Shown in pieces: positions 53,247-62,381 of a stretch of 64,000 nt of DNA (positions within the stretch are counted from its first letter, which is position 1; the number at the start of each line of letters is the position of its first letter). Both the position numbers and the translations under genes were made by a program. Under the pieces are notes generated by a model, which saw only the letters and a list, made by a program, of their open reading frames with translations, did not search any database and was not told where the DNA came from. The DNA comes from Prorocentrum cordatum (taxonomy: Eukaryota > Sar > Dinophyceae > Prorocentrales > Prorocentraceae). The stretch lies in contig CAUYUJ010002723.1 of assembly GCA_963575745.1 (NCBI GenBank), positions 22,502 to 86,501 on the forward strand, read 5' to 3'.

Positions 53247-53285
53247 CCGTCGTCGGCCGTCGTCCGTCGTCCGTCGTCCGTCGTC
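53036..53285. repeat. (TCG)n tract
   Basis: CGT/TCG/CCG triplets, ending in CGTCCGTCGTC units. Confidence 0.95.
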
Positions 53286-53292
53286 GGGCCAG

Positions 53293-53509
53293 GTGCTCGT
53301 GGTGCCTCTCGACGCGCACGTCCTCGAGGGCGCGGGCGCCGCGGCCGCGGGGCGCCCCGCACCGAGCGCGGCCCCGATCGCGAAGGGCCGCCGCGTGCTC
53401 GCGGCGCCCAGCGGCCCGCTGCGGGCGCTGAGGTTTTCCGAGGGCGGCGGCGCCGCGCTGCTGGTCGGCGCCGCGCCGCGCGAGGCGTACATATGGAGCT
53501 CCGAGGAGG
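53293..53509 (+). CDS. Possible beta-propeller exon
   Basis: Between two triplet tracts one frame reads VLVVPLDAHVLEGAGAAAAG...GRRVLAAPSGPLRALRFSEGGGAALLVGAAPREAYIW. The last part has the hydrophobic/Ser/Gly/Trp spacing of a WD-type blade. An AG precedes it at 53291-53292; no canonical donor follows. A similar blade-like stretch lies at 60098-60274. Confidence 0.35.
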
Positions 53510-53515
53510 AAAACT

Positions 53516-53765
53516 CCTCCTCCTCCTCCTCCTCCTCCTCCTCCTCCTCCTGTTCCTCCTCCTCCTCCTCCTCCTCCTCCTCCTCCCTGCTCCTCCCTCC
53601 TCCTCCTCCTCCTCCTCCTCCTCCTCCTCCTCCCTCCTCCTCCTCCTCTTCCTCCTCCTCCTCCTCCTCCTCCCCCTCCTCCTCCTCCTCCTCCTCCTCC
53701 TCTTCCCTCCTACTCTTCTCCTTCTGCTCCTCCCTCCTAGTTCTGTTTCTCCTCCTCCTCCTCCT
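53516..53765. repeat. (TCC)n tract, 3' side of the retrogene
   Basis: TCC triplets on the plus strand, abutting the 3' end of the minus-strand retrogene. Confidence 0.95.
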
Positions 53766-53816
53766 TTCAAGACCCTTTCAATATAGGCTCTGCAGCACCA
53801 CAGCTGCGCCGAAGCC

Positions 53817-55780
53817 TCAGAAGATGTCGTACACGTGGTTGTTGAACTCGATGCACTCGTCCTCTCCACCGGTGGGTCTAACCCCTCGCCCTGCTGGGGT
53901 GGGCTGCGCCCTGGGCCTAACCCCTCGCCCCGCTGGAATGACGATGATGACCCAGTCGAAGGGGGCATAACCCCTCGCCCTGCTGGGGTGGGCATCTCCT
54001 CGCAGGCTGCCTCGCGCCGCCGCCGCACTCGCTGTGGTAGCCGTCGGAGTCCTCCAGGAAGGAGTGGTCCTGGGGCTGGTCGCGGTGCCTTCCTCGGTCT
54101 CGCGCTGGCCGTAGGCGTCGTCGTGCTCGGACGCGTCGCCCTCGTCGGCCGCGGACCTGGGAAGGCGGAAGCGCACCGTCTTCGAGTGGTGTTTCTTCTT
54201 GGGGAAGTGGTCGCAGTTGTCTGTCAGCTCCTCCGTCTTGAGTAGCGGAGCCCACCGCGGGTCTGCGGCGAGCGTTGCCTTGGGGTCCTCTGTGAGCCAG
54301 TCCGCCATCTCTTCGCAGTTGAGGCTGCACCATGCCTCCGCTGCCACCTCCTCCGAGCAGCCGCCTTGCACGCCGTAGCGCAGGAAGTTCGCGTAGGCGG
54401 CCAGCTCGGCAATCGTCGTGTCCTCGTAGGTGTTGGGCTGGTCCTGCGGGAGCTGCGGACGCTCCCATCGATTTTATTGTGTCCCAGCGCGCTCGCATGG
54501 CTGCCAGGTCCTCCTCGTTCTTGTTGGTCGCCTCCTCCATCTCGTCCTCGAGGTCCTCCTCGAAGACGCGCCACGGGCTTCGGATTGTCGGCGGGATTCG
54601 GCTTCGCTCCCAGATGGCCCTGTCGATCTCGAGAGTCTTGTCGCCTGTGCCCTCCGCGGTGTAGTGGTCGATGGGCACGTGGTGCTCCTCGAGCTCCCCG
54701 AGCTGCGCCTCGCAGTCCGTGTGGCTGTCTTCCGCGTCCTCCTGCTCGTACTCTGCGCGGCTCTCCCCTCTGATGTCCATGGTATCGGGCGGCCCGTTTA
54801 GGGGGGGGCCAGTCCCGCCGCGTACTCGGTGTTTTTGTGGCCCTTGGTATGACGAGGTCATTGGCGTGCGGGATCCCGTTCATGTTGTCTGGCTCGACCA
54901 AGACTTCTTGGTCGCTTAGCGCGCGGTTTTCCTCGTCTGGATCCTCGTTCGAATCCCCCTTCTGGTCGTCTGGGTCCTCCTGGTCATCTGGGTCCTTCTG
55001 GTTGTACTTGCGGTCGCTGTTGCGGCGCGCCGTGGCTGCGCGCGCAGCCTCCGCCGCTGCCGCGTGCAGCAGGGCCGCCGTGGGGTAAGCGACGGCGGGC
55101 GGGGAAGTGCCGCCGTCGCCGCCGGAGTCCCCGAAGTCGCAGTGCTCCTCGAAGTCGTAGCTGTCGTAGCCGTCGTTGCCGTGGTAGTCAGAGGATACAC
55201 CGGGGATGAGCGGCGGCAGCTGCAGCGGCGGGATCTCTATGACGATGTACTTGTGGGCGACCTGCTCCGCTGCCTCCGGTGGGCCCGCGCACGCGGGGGA
55301 TGCAGACTCCTCGGATTCCTCGGTCACAGCGGACAACACGGCGTGCCGAGCGTAGTCGCGCTGCGAGCTGTCTGCGCAGGCCCTCCCAACTCGCGGACCG
55401 CGCTGGGCGGCCCGCCAAGCCGCCGCGGGCGCCCTGTCAGGAGGCAGCTGGTGGGCGTGCAGTGCGCAGTTTCGCACAAGCACGCGCTCCGCTGAGGCCG
55501 TCACGCCCTGGACTCCGGCGGCGAGGGCAGGCCTCGCAAGTCGCTCCCTCCTGTCGACGTCGTCGGCGGGAGAGGCCAGCCGCCCTCCCTCTAGGTCGGG
55601 CTCGCCGCGTGCTCCGTGCAGGCAGCGCCAGAGTGCACGCTCGCATGCCTCGCGGCCACGCCGCCTGGCGTGCCGCCTCGCCGCTGAACGCCCGAGGTTG
55701 GTGTCGTCCTGGGCGCGCATGGGCCGCACTACCAGCCAGCGGCGGCCCCCCGCAGCCATGCCGTGTGCCCGCGCCACCAT
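53817..55780 (-). pseudogene. Processed retrogene behind a spliced-leader relic
   Basis: The ATG at 55778-55780 lies 44 nt after the spliced-leader relic. The first frame (to about 54800) is Arg-rich, then protein-like (VAHKYIVIEIPPLQLPPLIPG) and acidic (DPDDQEDPDDQKGDSNEDPDE). At a run of 8 G (54801-54808) the sense moves to a second frame (MDIRGESRAEYEQEDAEDSH, AIWERSRIPPTIRSPWRVFEE). Near 54460 it moves to a third (NTYEDTTIAELAAYANFL, CSEEVAAEAWCSLNCEEMADW, FPKKKHHSKTVRFRLPR), ending at TGA 53817-53819. I do not recognise the protein. No intron-like gaps are needed. Two frame changes make it a pseudogene unless the homopolymers are misread. Confidence 0.65.
53877..53995. repeat. Three CTAACCCCTCGCCCTGCTGG units
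   Basis: A unit of about 26 bp occurs at about 53878, 53917 and 53968, inside the 3' end of the retrogene frame (PAGRGVRP on the minus strand). Confidence 0.85.
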
Positions 55781-55789
55781 GCCAAGCCT

Positions 55790-55809
55790 GTTTGAGCCAA
55801 GACGGTCGG
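55790..55809 (-). other. Degenerate second spliced-leader relic
   Basis: The minus strand reads CCGACCGTCTTGGCTCAA, matching about 12 of the 15 leader positions nearest the leader's 3' end. It is placed between the perfect relic and the ATG, as expected from two rounds of trans-splicing and retroposition. Confidence 0.5.
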
Positions 55810-55823
55810 GGCGCGCGTCGCGG

Positions 55824-55845
55824 CTTGAGCCAAAATGGCTACGGA
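55824..55845 (-). other. Dinoflagellate spliced-leader relic
   Basis: The minus strand reads T then CCGTAGCC...GGCTCAAG, matching all 22 positions of the known dinoflagellate spliced leader. A leader encoded in genomic DNA directly upstream of an ORF is the mark of a reverse-transcribed, trans-spliced mRNA. Confidence 0.95.
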
Positions 55846-56065
55846 CTCCTCCTCCTCCTCCTCCTCCTCCTCCTGCTCCTCCTCCTCCTCCTCCTCCTCC
55901 TGCTCCTCCTCCTGCTCCTCCTCCAACCTCCTCCTCCCCTCCTCCTCCTCCTCCTCCTCCTCGTACTCCTACTCCTCCTCGTCCTCCTCTTCTTGTCCTC
56001 CTCTTCTTTTCCTCCCCCTCCTCCTCCTCCTCCTCCTCCTCCTCCTCCTCCTCCTCCTCCTCCTC
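55846..56065. repeat. (TCC)n tract, 5' side of the retrogene
   Basis: TCC/TGC triplets starting at the base after the spliced-leader relic. Confidence 0.95.
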
Positions 56066-56066
56066 A

Positions 56067-56229
56067 CAATGGCATAAACATACAAACTCGGAGGTTCGCG
56101 CGGATTTCTCGGATCGGCGCTAGACCCCCCGGCGCCGCCCCTGGCGCGCTCCGCGCGCCAGGGAGGGGGGTCCAGCTCCGATTCGGGAAATCCGCGCGGA
56201 CCTCGGAACTTGTATGTTTATGTCATTGC
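56067..56229. repeat. Foldback element, copy 2
   Basis: Near-perfect inverted repeat about 160 bp long. The left CAATGGCATAAACATACAAA and right end (TTGTATGTTTATGTCATTG) pair, and the arms continue through CGCGCGGATTT to a CTGGCGCGCTCCGCGCGCCAG centre. Confidence 0.9.
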
Positions 56230-56470
56230 TCGTCCCCCTAGAACAGGTGCCGATACTGCTACCCCTTCCTCTCGCTTGCGCCTTTTCTGGGGCCTCTTGG
56301 GAGGCCCTCGCCACCACGGCTGGATTCGCCTCGACAGGTTTGTCAGAGCGGAGGTCCGAGGAGTGGCGGTGGCGGGTAGATCCTCCTCGGTGCCCTCAGG
56401 ATCGCCGACGCCGGCGCCGACGGGGCGAGCCCGGTGCTCGAGGAAGGAACACTGCACAGACAGAAATCTG
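56230..56470. other. Unassigned spacer with dispersed-repeat segment
   Basis: 56290-56385 aligns with 43800-43915. No coding signal. Confidence 0.45.
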
Positions 56471-56473
56471 TCA

Positions 56474-56609
56474 GAGCTCCGCGCGGAGTGTTTGGATCGG
56501 GGCTGGGCTGCCCCTGGCGGCGCCTCCGACGCAGCTCCTTGCGCGCTCCGAGCGCCCAGGAGGGGTTCCAGCCCCGATCCAAGAAATCCTCGCGGAAGTC
56601 CGAAAGCTC
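56474..56609. repeat. Foldback element, copy 3
   Basis: Arms GGATCGGGGCTGG and CCAGCCCCGATCC are perfect. Outer parts GAGCTCCGCGCGGA and TCGCGGAAGTCCGAAAGCTC are looser. Confidence 0.8.
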
Positions 56610-56639
56610 ACGTTTTTGTTCAGCTGCTTCTTCTATAGG

Positions 56640-56935
56640 TGCGCCTGGTGGGGATCGGCACCCGGGCGGGATCGAAAGGGGCCCAGATCTCCGACGATGT
56701 GAATCCTTCAGTCCGGTCTGTTCTCCTCGATTTCGGCCCGCTGGGGCCCGTTATCCAGCCCCGGCGCGATCGAGAACGGATCCGGGACGAAAGATTTGGT
56801 CCAAGACTTCTCGGGCCGCGCATGCAGACAGCCGAAAGCCGCATCGGCCGATGTCAGGGAAACGGAGACGGAGAGAGTCCATACGAGGTTGGTAACGCCC
56901 CACCCTGCCTGCACGGTTTCAAGCGGGGCCGTAGG
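56640..56935. other. No gene recognised
   Basis: Unique sequence. Open frames on both strands without a domain. Confidence 0.4.
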
Positions 56936-56939
56936 AGAC

Positions 56940-57105
56940 CCGAGGAGGAGGAGGAGGTGGAGGAGGAGGAGGAGGCTGAGGAGGAGGAGACGGAGGCGGA
57001 GGAGGAGGAGGAGGGGGATCGGGAAGAAGAGATGATGGAGGAGGAGGAGGAGGAGGAGGAGGAGGAGGAGGAGGAGGAGGAGGAGGAGGAGGGGGAGGAG
57101 GACAA
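56940..57105. repeat. (GGA)n tract
   Basis: GGA triplets on the plus strand. Confidence 0.95.
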
Positions 57106-57324
57106 GCCAGGTGCGCTCGCGTCATATCTGACATCCTACCCCTCCCGCCCATCCCTTACCATGGCGCAGATCCCCTCTCTACTCGCACAGTCGGATGTCG
57201 AGTAGGGCAATGATCCCGAAAGGGTACGCGATGCATTGTAGAGCACGGCATGGCATGGCGTAGAAGAGCACCGCAAAGCGTAGTACCAACCTAGCATTGC
57301 ATTGCATGCCGTGGCATGGCACGG

Positions 57325-57515
57325 GAAATGACGCCAGCGCTGCAGCGGGAGCACGAGTCGAAACGAGCGGAAGCGCGGAAATGAGGCCAGCGCTGCAACG
57401 TGAGCACGATTCGGAACGTGCGGAAGCACGGAAATGAGGCCAGCGCTGCAGCGGGAGCATGATTCGGAACGGGCGGGGCCCGAAAATGAGGCCGGCGCTT
57501 CAGCGAGAGCAGGAT
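57325..57515 (+). repeat. Minisatellite of about 52 bp, four units
   Basis: GGAAATGAGGCCAGCGCTGC starts units at about 57326, 57379, 57432 and 57484, each followed by GGGAGCACGATTCGGAACG-like sequence. Confidence 0.9.
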
Positions 57516-57544
57516 TTTGAAAAAAATGCAGGCGAAAACCAAAC

Positions 57545-57612
57545 TCCGGGGAAAGCACAATCAAACCGTCATCAGGGGGGGTCGAGCACAATCAAATCGT
57601 CATCAGGGGAAG
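57545..57612 (+). repeat. Direct repeat GCACAATCAAA-CGTCATCAGG
   Basis: Two copies about 31 bp apart (57556 and 57587). Confidence 0.85.
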
Positions 57613-57649
57613 AGGGAGAGTAGTATTCATATTGAGTATTGTGGAGGAC

Positions 57650-57890
57650 GAGGAGGAGTACGAGGAGGAGGAGGAGGAGGAGGGAGGAGAGGAGGAGGAG
57701 GAGGAGGAGGAGAGGGGAGAGAGGAGAGGAGGAGGAGGAGGAGGAGGAGGAGGGGGAGGAGTAGGAGGAGGAGGAGGAGAGGAGGAGAGGAGGAGGAGGG
57801 AGGAGGAGAGATGGCGGAGGAGGAGGATTGGAGGAGGAGGAAGGAGGGAGGGGAGGGAGGAGGAGGAGATGGAGGAGGACGGGTCGCACA
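57650..57890. repeat. (GGA)n tract
   Basis: GGA triplets with few changes. Confidence 0.95.
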
Positions 57891-58037
57891 AGCCCTTCGG
57901 AGAAGCCCTCCAACTCTGCCGCGGCGATCCGCGAGTTGCCCTCTCCTCGTCCCTCAAGAGGGCAGCCTCTGCGGGCCTGCGCCCGCCGGATAGGTCCCGG
58001 GCCATTGTCACTAAAGGGCGTTTTGCTCAAGGGTTAA

Positions 58038-58203
58038 GTCGGACATGTCCCTCTACAGAAGGAGTCTCCAAAAAAAGTCATAAAATTGTATGGAGGCGAT
58101 GTCGATTCTATGTTTGATTATGTTTTTGATATGTTTCTGGATTTTTGTTTTGTTGTTTTTTTGTTTGTTTGTATTTTTGATCCGAAATCCGCCTGTAGGA
58201 GGA
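58038..58203. mobile_element. Small TIR element, family Z, copy 3
   Basis: Left terminus GTCGGACATGTCCCTCTACA directly after TTAA (58034-58037). The right terminus keeps only CCTGTAGGAGGA (58192-58203). The interior is T-rich. Confidence 0.6.
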
Positions 58204-58205
58204 TA

Positions 58206-58805
58206 CTACAGGGCGTTTGGCTCAAGGGTGCGCTGTCCACCCGGTTCAGGGTCCTGCAGGCCAGTACACTGCAGCAGCCCAGGGTTTTTGAACGGCCCAG
58301 CTGCAGACACCGAGGAGTGGAGAACGCCTCGGCTCGATTCCGCACTCCTCTCGGGCGCGCCACCGCGGCAGAGTCCTGGCGTACGAGCGTCCCCGTTCAC
58401 AGGGCCCTCGTCGAGGGCTGGCGGCAGTCCCTGCCCATGCTGGGTGGGGCCTGCTGACGGTGCCGCCGTGGACGCCGCACCTGCGGCTCCAAGAGGGGCC
58501 CCCAGGGGAGAGGGACTCTTGAGACGGACGATGCCGATTTCTCAAGGTCGCCGCACGGCGCTCTCACTCGCACTTGCCGGAGTCTCGGATGCGTCGCCGC
58601 GGCCTCGGAAGTCCCTTCCGCTGGCGTCCTTGCAGGAAACGCATCAGCTGCACACTCGGGGCACGCGCCGCTTGCCCAACAGTGGTCGCGGACGGCTATG
58701 CGCGGCACCCGCTGCTGGACCTCGTCCCCGCGTGCCTCCGTGTTGCTACTCCTCGTGGGCGGGCAGCATCGCCGATCCACGGCGGCGCGGGCCAGGCCCC
58801 TGGGC
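58206..58805. other. Unassigned GC-rich stretch
   Basis: Open frames on both strands (58090-58860 plus, 58397-58780 minus). One plus-strand piece (ARFRTPLGRATAAESWRTSVPVHRALVEGW) looks protein-like but matches nothing I know. Confidence 0.3.
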
Positions 58806-58809
58806 TTAT

Positions 58810-59463
58810 GTCGGGCCTGTCCCTCTACAGGAGGAATATTCGAAAATAGTCAAAACATAGGCTGGGAACGATTTTTCTAGCATGTTTCTATTTATTCGTT
58901 GGAGTTTAACCGCCTGCTGCTGATAAAAAAAGACCCCCCTTAACACGCTAGAGTTGATTATCAACGGCCAATACGAGTTTGGTCAGGGGCACGGGGCGCG
59001 GAGGCCGAACTTTTTTAAGCACTGAGAACAATTCACCATCGAGGTCAACTTCCTTCTTATGTTGAGATGGCAACATAAAACGAAGCGAAGATGTTGTCGA
59101 GGATGTCTCAAGTGAAACTAACAATTTTTGGAGGCAGTCTCAAGCGAAACGATCAGTGTTTCAAGGATGTCTCAAGCGGAACCAACAGTTCTTCGAGGAT
59201 GTCTCAAGCGAAGCGAGAGACTAGTCGATGATGTCTCAAGCGAAACAAGCTTTATTTCGATTCTCGGTCCTCGATCCTCGGCTTTCGGTCCTTTTAACAT
59301 CATCTCTTTCTCCTCCCACATGCTGGCCTCCGTTAGGCAAGATTTATAATCCCCCCGCAACCCCGAACTTTATTATCCCTGTGGCATTAATCTCGGGGGC
59401 ACTCGGTTATTTTGAGACTCTTTCACAAGTTTCGTCCAAAACCTGTAGGGGGACACGCCCGAC
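58810..59463. mobile_element. Small TIR element, family Z, copy 4 (long)
   Basis: Left GTCGGGCCTGTCCCTCTACA at 58810; right CCTGTAGG...GCCCGAC at 59442-59463, followed by TTAA (59464-59467). The interior includes a minisatellite (59098-59265). No transposase. Confidence 0.75.
59098..59265 (+). repeat. ATGTCTCAAGCGAAAC minisatellite, five units
   Basis: GATGTCTCAAGCGAAAC variants at about 59102, 59140, 59166, 59198 and 59230, spaced 26-38 bp. Confidence 0.9.
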
Positions 59464-59610
59464 TTAACCCTGGGCCGCGGCCCCGTGGATACGGGGTACT
59501 TGTCGTGGATGCCCCGCGCGGAAAGTGCGGTTGGGGCGATTGGTAAAGAAATATGCCCAAGAGGCGCCAGACCCAGGAGGGTTCCCTCTCGGAGGAGGGC
59601 GGCGGTAGTA

Positions 59611-59760
59611 TCCATGGCCAAGCCTCGATCGGAGTTCCACGGGCCTCCAGACCCTGGATTCCTCATCTAAGGGTTCCTTATAACCAGTGCCCCCCCCCGT
59701 TCCCATGCGTCCGCGCATGCGCCCCAGAATCCAGACCGCCAGGGCCTGGATGCGGATGGT
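59611..59760 (+). repeat. Dispersed repeat next to family Z, copy 1
   Basis: ATCCATGGCCAA...GGAGTTCCACGGGC, TCCAGACCCTGGA, CTCATCTAAGGGTTCCTTA, CCCATGCGTCCGCG aligns with 61798-61960. In both places it follows the right end of a family Z element. Confidence 0.8.
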
Positions 59761-59897
59761 GGGGCTTCGGGCTGCGGACGGTCAGCCCCCCCCCCCTCCC
59801 CCAGGCAGCCCCGGCTGGCCCAGGGCGAGCCCCCCGAGTAGCCCAGGGCGGTCTCCGCATCCCAGCCCTGGGGCGCGGATCGCTCCAGGGGCGCCGC

Positions 59898-60097
59898 CGC
59901 ACCCCCCGAGCGAGCTCCGAGCGACCCCAGAGGCACGCCCGCTCCCCCCTTTTGCTATCCCCTTTCGCCCGGCCCGACAGAGGGCCCCCCTGGGGCCCCG
60001 AGATGGAGCGAAGACCTGGGGGAGCCTTGGGGGCCAGAGACGCCTGCAGCCACCCCCCGAGCGAGCTCCGAGCGACCCCAGAGGCACGCCCGCTGCC
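59898..60097 (+). repeat. 44-bp direct repeat, 156 bp apart
   Basis: ACCCCCCGAGCGAGCTCCGAGCGACCCCAGAGGCACGCCCGCT, in two identical copies (about 59899 and 60055). Confidence 0.9.
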
Positions 60098-60274
60098 GCG
60101 TCGCCGTCGCTGGCCTTCGACGAGTCTGGGGCGCTGGCCGCGGTCGGCGGCCTCGGCGCGGACGGCGGCCCGGCGGTGGCCGTCTTCTGCGCCGCGGGCG
60201 GGGGCACCCTGGCGGTCGCCGCCGTGCCGCCGGCGCCTGGCGGCGGAGGGGAGGGTGCCCTGGGGGTGCAATGA
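60098..60274 (+). CDS. Possible beta-propeller exon
   Basis: One frame reads SPSLAFDESGALAAVGGLGADGGPAVAVFCAAGGGTLAVAAVPPAPGG and ends at TGA 60272-60274. The alternating hydrophobic strands with Gly turns resemble a WD-type blade and the piece at 53293-53509. No start codon, so at best an internal or last exon. Confidence 0.35.
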   Translation, partial: ASPSLAFDESGALAAVGGLGADGGPAVAVFCAAGGGTLAVAAVPPAPGGGGEGALGVQ

Positions 60275-60404
60275 CGGGGAGCGATGGGCCTGTTTATCCA
60301 CCGCCACCACCACCAGGAGGAGGGGGAGGGCATCCCCCTCCTCCGCCTCCTCCTCCTCCTCCTCCTCCTGATCCTCCCCCTCCTCCTGATCATCCACCTC
60401 CCTC

Positions 60405-61144
60405 CCCCCTCCCCACTTATTCGGGAAGGGACAGAACCCCCAAGAGTGACACGTCGATTAGTGAATTGTCCGTTTTCGGTTCTCGAGAGGGCGCCGTGGC
60501 CGTCATTTTCCAGGCTTGCGCCCACCAGGTTTGGGCCTCAGGTCGTTTTCACGAAACCACGTTTTGCTGAAGGGGGGTCTGTCCATCCCCGATTTATGGT
60601 GTTGGTGGTGGTGGTGGGAAGCAGGCCCCTCAGGGGAGGGACCGTCAGAGGTTCGAGGTCCGCTCTCTGGGCGTTGCCGAGCGTCCTGGAGCGCCCTCGT
60701 GGCCACGGCGAGGGCTGCCTTGAGGTGCTGGCCGGGACGCGCCCCTACGCGAGGTCCTCAGGGGCAACGATAGTCAGGAGGGCGAAGCTGTTCGCGCAGC
60801 GCGCAGCGCGAAGTTCGGCGCCCTTGGAGCTCCTCCGGGGTGGGTGTCTGGCGGCCACAGGCCCCCGGGCGAGGTCCGCTCTCTCCGGGGAGGGGTTGTG
60901 GCAAGAGGGGCCGCCTCTCCTCCCGAGCGGGGGGCTGCACGTTTCAAGCGGGGCGCCCCACGCGTTGCGGCCCTGGGGCGGTCGGAGGCTGATCGCGTTA
61001 ATCGTCGATTCTCCAGAAAATTTGGGAGAATATGGGAAGTGAGGGGGAAGACGGAAACCGAGGAACTATGAGAAAATATGGGGAATCCTTTTATTTGTTT
61101 CTCTATTGTTTTGTGTGTCCCAGGGCCCTTTCTGGATAGGCATG
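60405..61144. other. No gene recognised
   Basis: Begins after a short TCC tract (about 60345-60400). Unique sequence, open frames without domain. Confidence 0.4.
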
Positions 61145-61145
61145 C

Positions 61146-61363
61146 TCCAAATCCCTTATCTATCGTCCCCTGGGTACGGTTCTTGAAGGCGCCTCTTTTG
61201 TAACTGGACGGGGTCAGCTTTATCAGAGCGCTTTATTTGGATCGGAGCTTGGGGGTCCGGTTTAGTAAGGCGCCCCATCGAAGAGGGGTGTCCGGAATAT
61301 TAGGTCGCATTTGGAGGGGGGTCCGGTTTTTTAGGGGGGGTCGATTAGCATGGGATGTATGGG
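61146..61363. mobile_element. Small TIR element, family Y, copy 2
   Basis: Left CTCCAAATCCCTTATCTATC; right GATTAGCATGGGATGTATGG. The interior matches 29821-30058. No ORF. Confidence 0.7.
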
Positions 61364-61518
61364 GGGATGCATCGACCCCCAATCGCCCACTGATCGCTGA
61401 TGGGGGCTTGATCGCCCCAGCCTGCCCAGGAGGGTGCGGATTCGTTATCGGAGGCCTATCGCCGATCTGTGGGCGATGTGTCGCCGATTCCAGGCCGATG
61501 CATCTTCCCTATGCTTAA

Positions 61519-61668
61519 GTCGGGGTCCCTCTACAGGGGGAGTATTCAAAAATAGTCCAAAATAGTCAGGAGACGATCTTTTTGATATTTTTCTGTATTG
61601 TTTTGAATTTGTTTGTGGTGTCTTCTTAATTTTTCGCCCCACATCCCCCTGTAGGGGGACATGCCCGA
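61519..61668. mobile_element. Small TIR element, family Z, copy 5
   Basis: TTAA (61515-61518), left GTCGGGGTCCCTCTACAGGG, right CCTGTAGGGGGACATGCCCG ending at 61668. 150 bp, the most compact copy. Confidence 0.8.
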
Positions 61669-61797
61669 CCTGACCCTATCGTTGCCCCTCGGGTCCAGGG
61701 GTCGGCTTGCAGCGCCTGCCCGGGGCAGCAGCAGGGACGCCGATGCGGCCCCTGGTTTTCAGGGGGCACGGTGGGGGCGTTGGTTGAGGAATGCGCC

Positions 61798-61960
61798 CGC
61801 ATCCATGGCCAATCCACGATTGGAGTTCCACGGGCTTTCAGACCCTGGACTCCTTATCTAAGTGTTCCTTACCCAGTGACCCCCACCGTGCCCATGCGTC
61901 CGCGTATCCGCGGCATCGCGCCCCACAACCCAGATCCGCGGGCTTCCAGACCCTGGGTGC
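61798..61960 (+). repeat. Dispersed repeat next to family Z, copy 2
   Basis: Second copy of the 59611-59760 segment. The CCAGACCCTGG-T-CCTT string recurs once more at about 61948. Confidence 0.8.
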
Positions 61961-62334
61961 CTTGTCCAGCGGTTCCTCACCCAGTGCCGCCACCTTATGG
62001 GGGGGGGTCGACAGGCCTCGGCGGTTCTCGAGAGCTTCCCGGGGGGGCCCAGAGGCCCACCCGCCCAGAGGAGGGTGCGGATAGATGCAACTTTTCGGCT
62101 GATCGCCGACCTGTAGATCAGAAGGAGGAGGAGGAGGAGGAGGGGGGGGATAGCAGGATAGGAGGAGCTGATCGGTTGAGCGGTTAGCTGCCTCGATGCT
62201 CGGTAACGCAGTACGTACCGTGCTTGAGCCGTCCGTGTCAGTACCCTGCGTGTTGGCTCAGCGTTTTGGCCCACGTTTTGGCAAAGGCATCGCGTCAGAC
62301 CTGTGTCTTCGGTCTACGGGCTGAGCTCCGTATA

Positions 62335-62336
<2 letters not shown>
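61961..62336. other. No gene recognised
   Basis: Includes a GGA run at about 62121-62150. No coding signal. Confidence 0.4.
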
Positions 62337-62380
<44 letters not shown>

Positions 62381-62381
62381 T
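62337..62381. repeat. (TA)n microsatellite
   Basis: AT dinucleotides. Confidence 0.95.

Noticed and set aside
58204-58218. Spliced-leader relic GTTTGGCTCAAG
   Set aside because: Only about 11 bases match, there is no ORF behind it and it lies at a family Z element border; chance or repeat sequence is likely.
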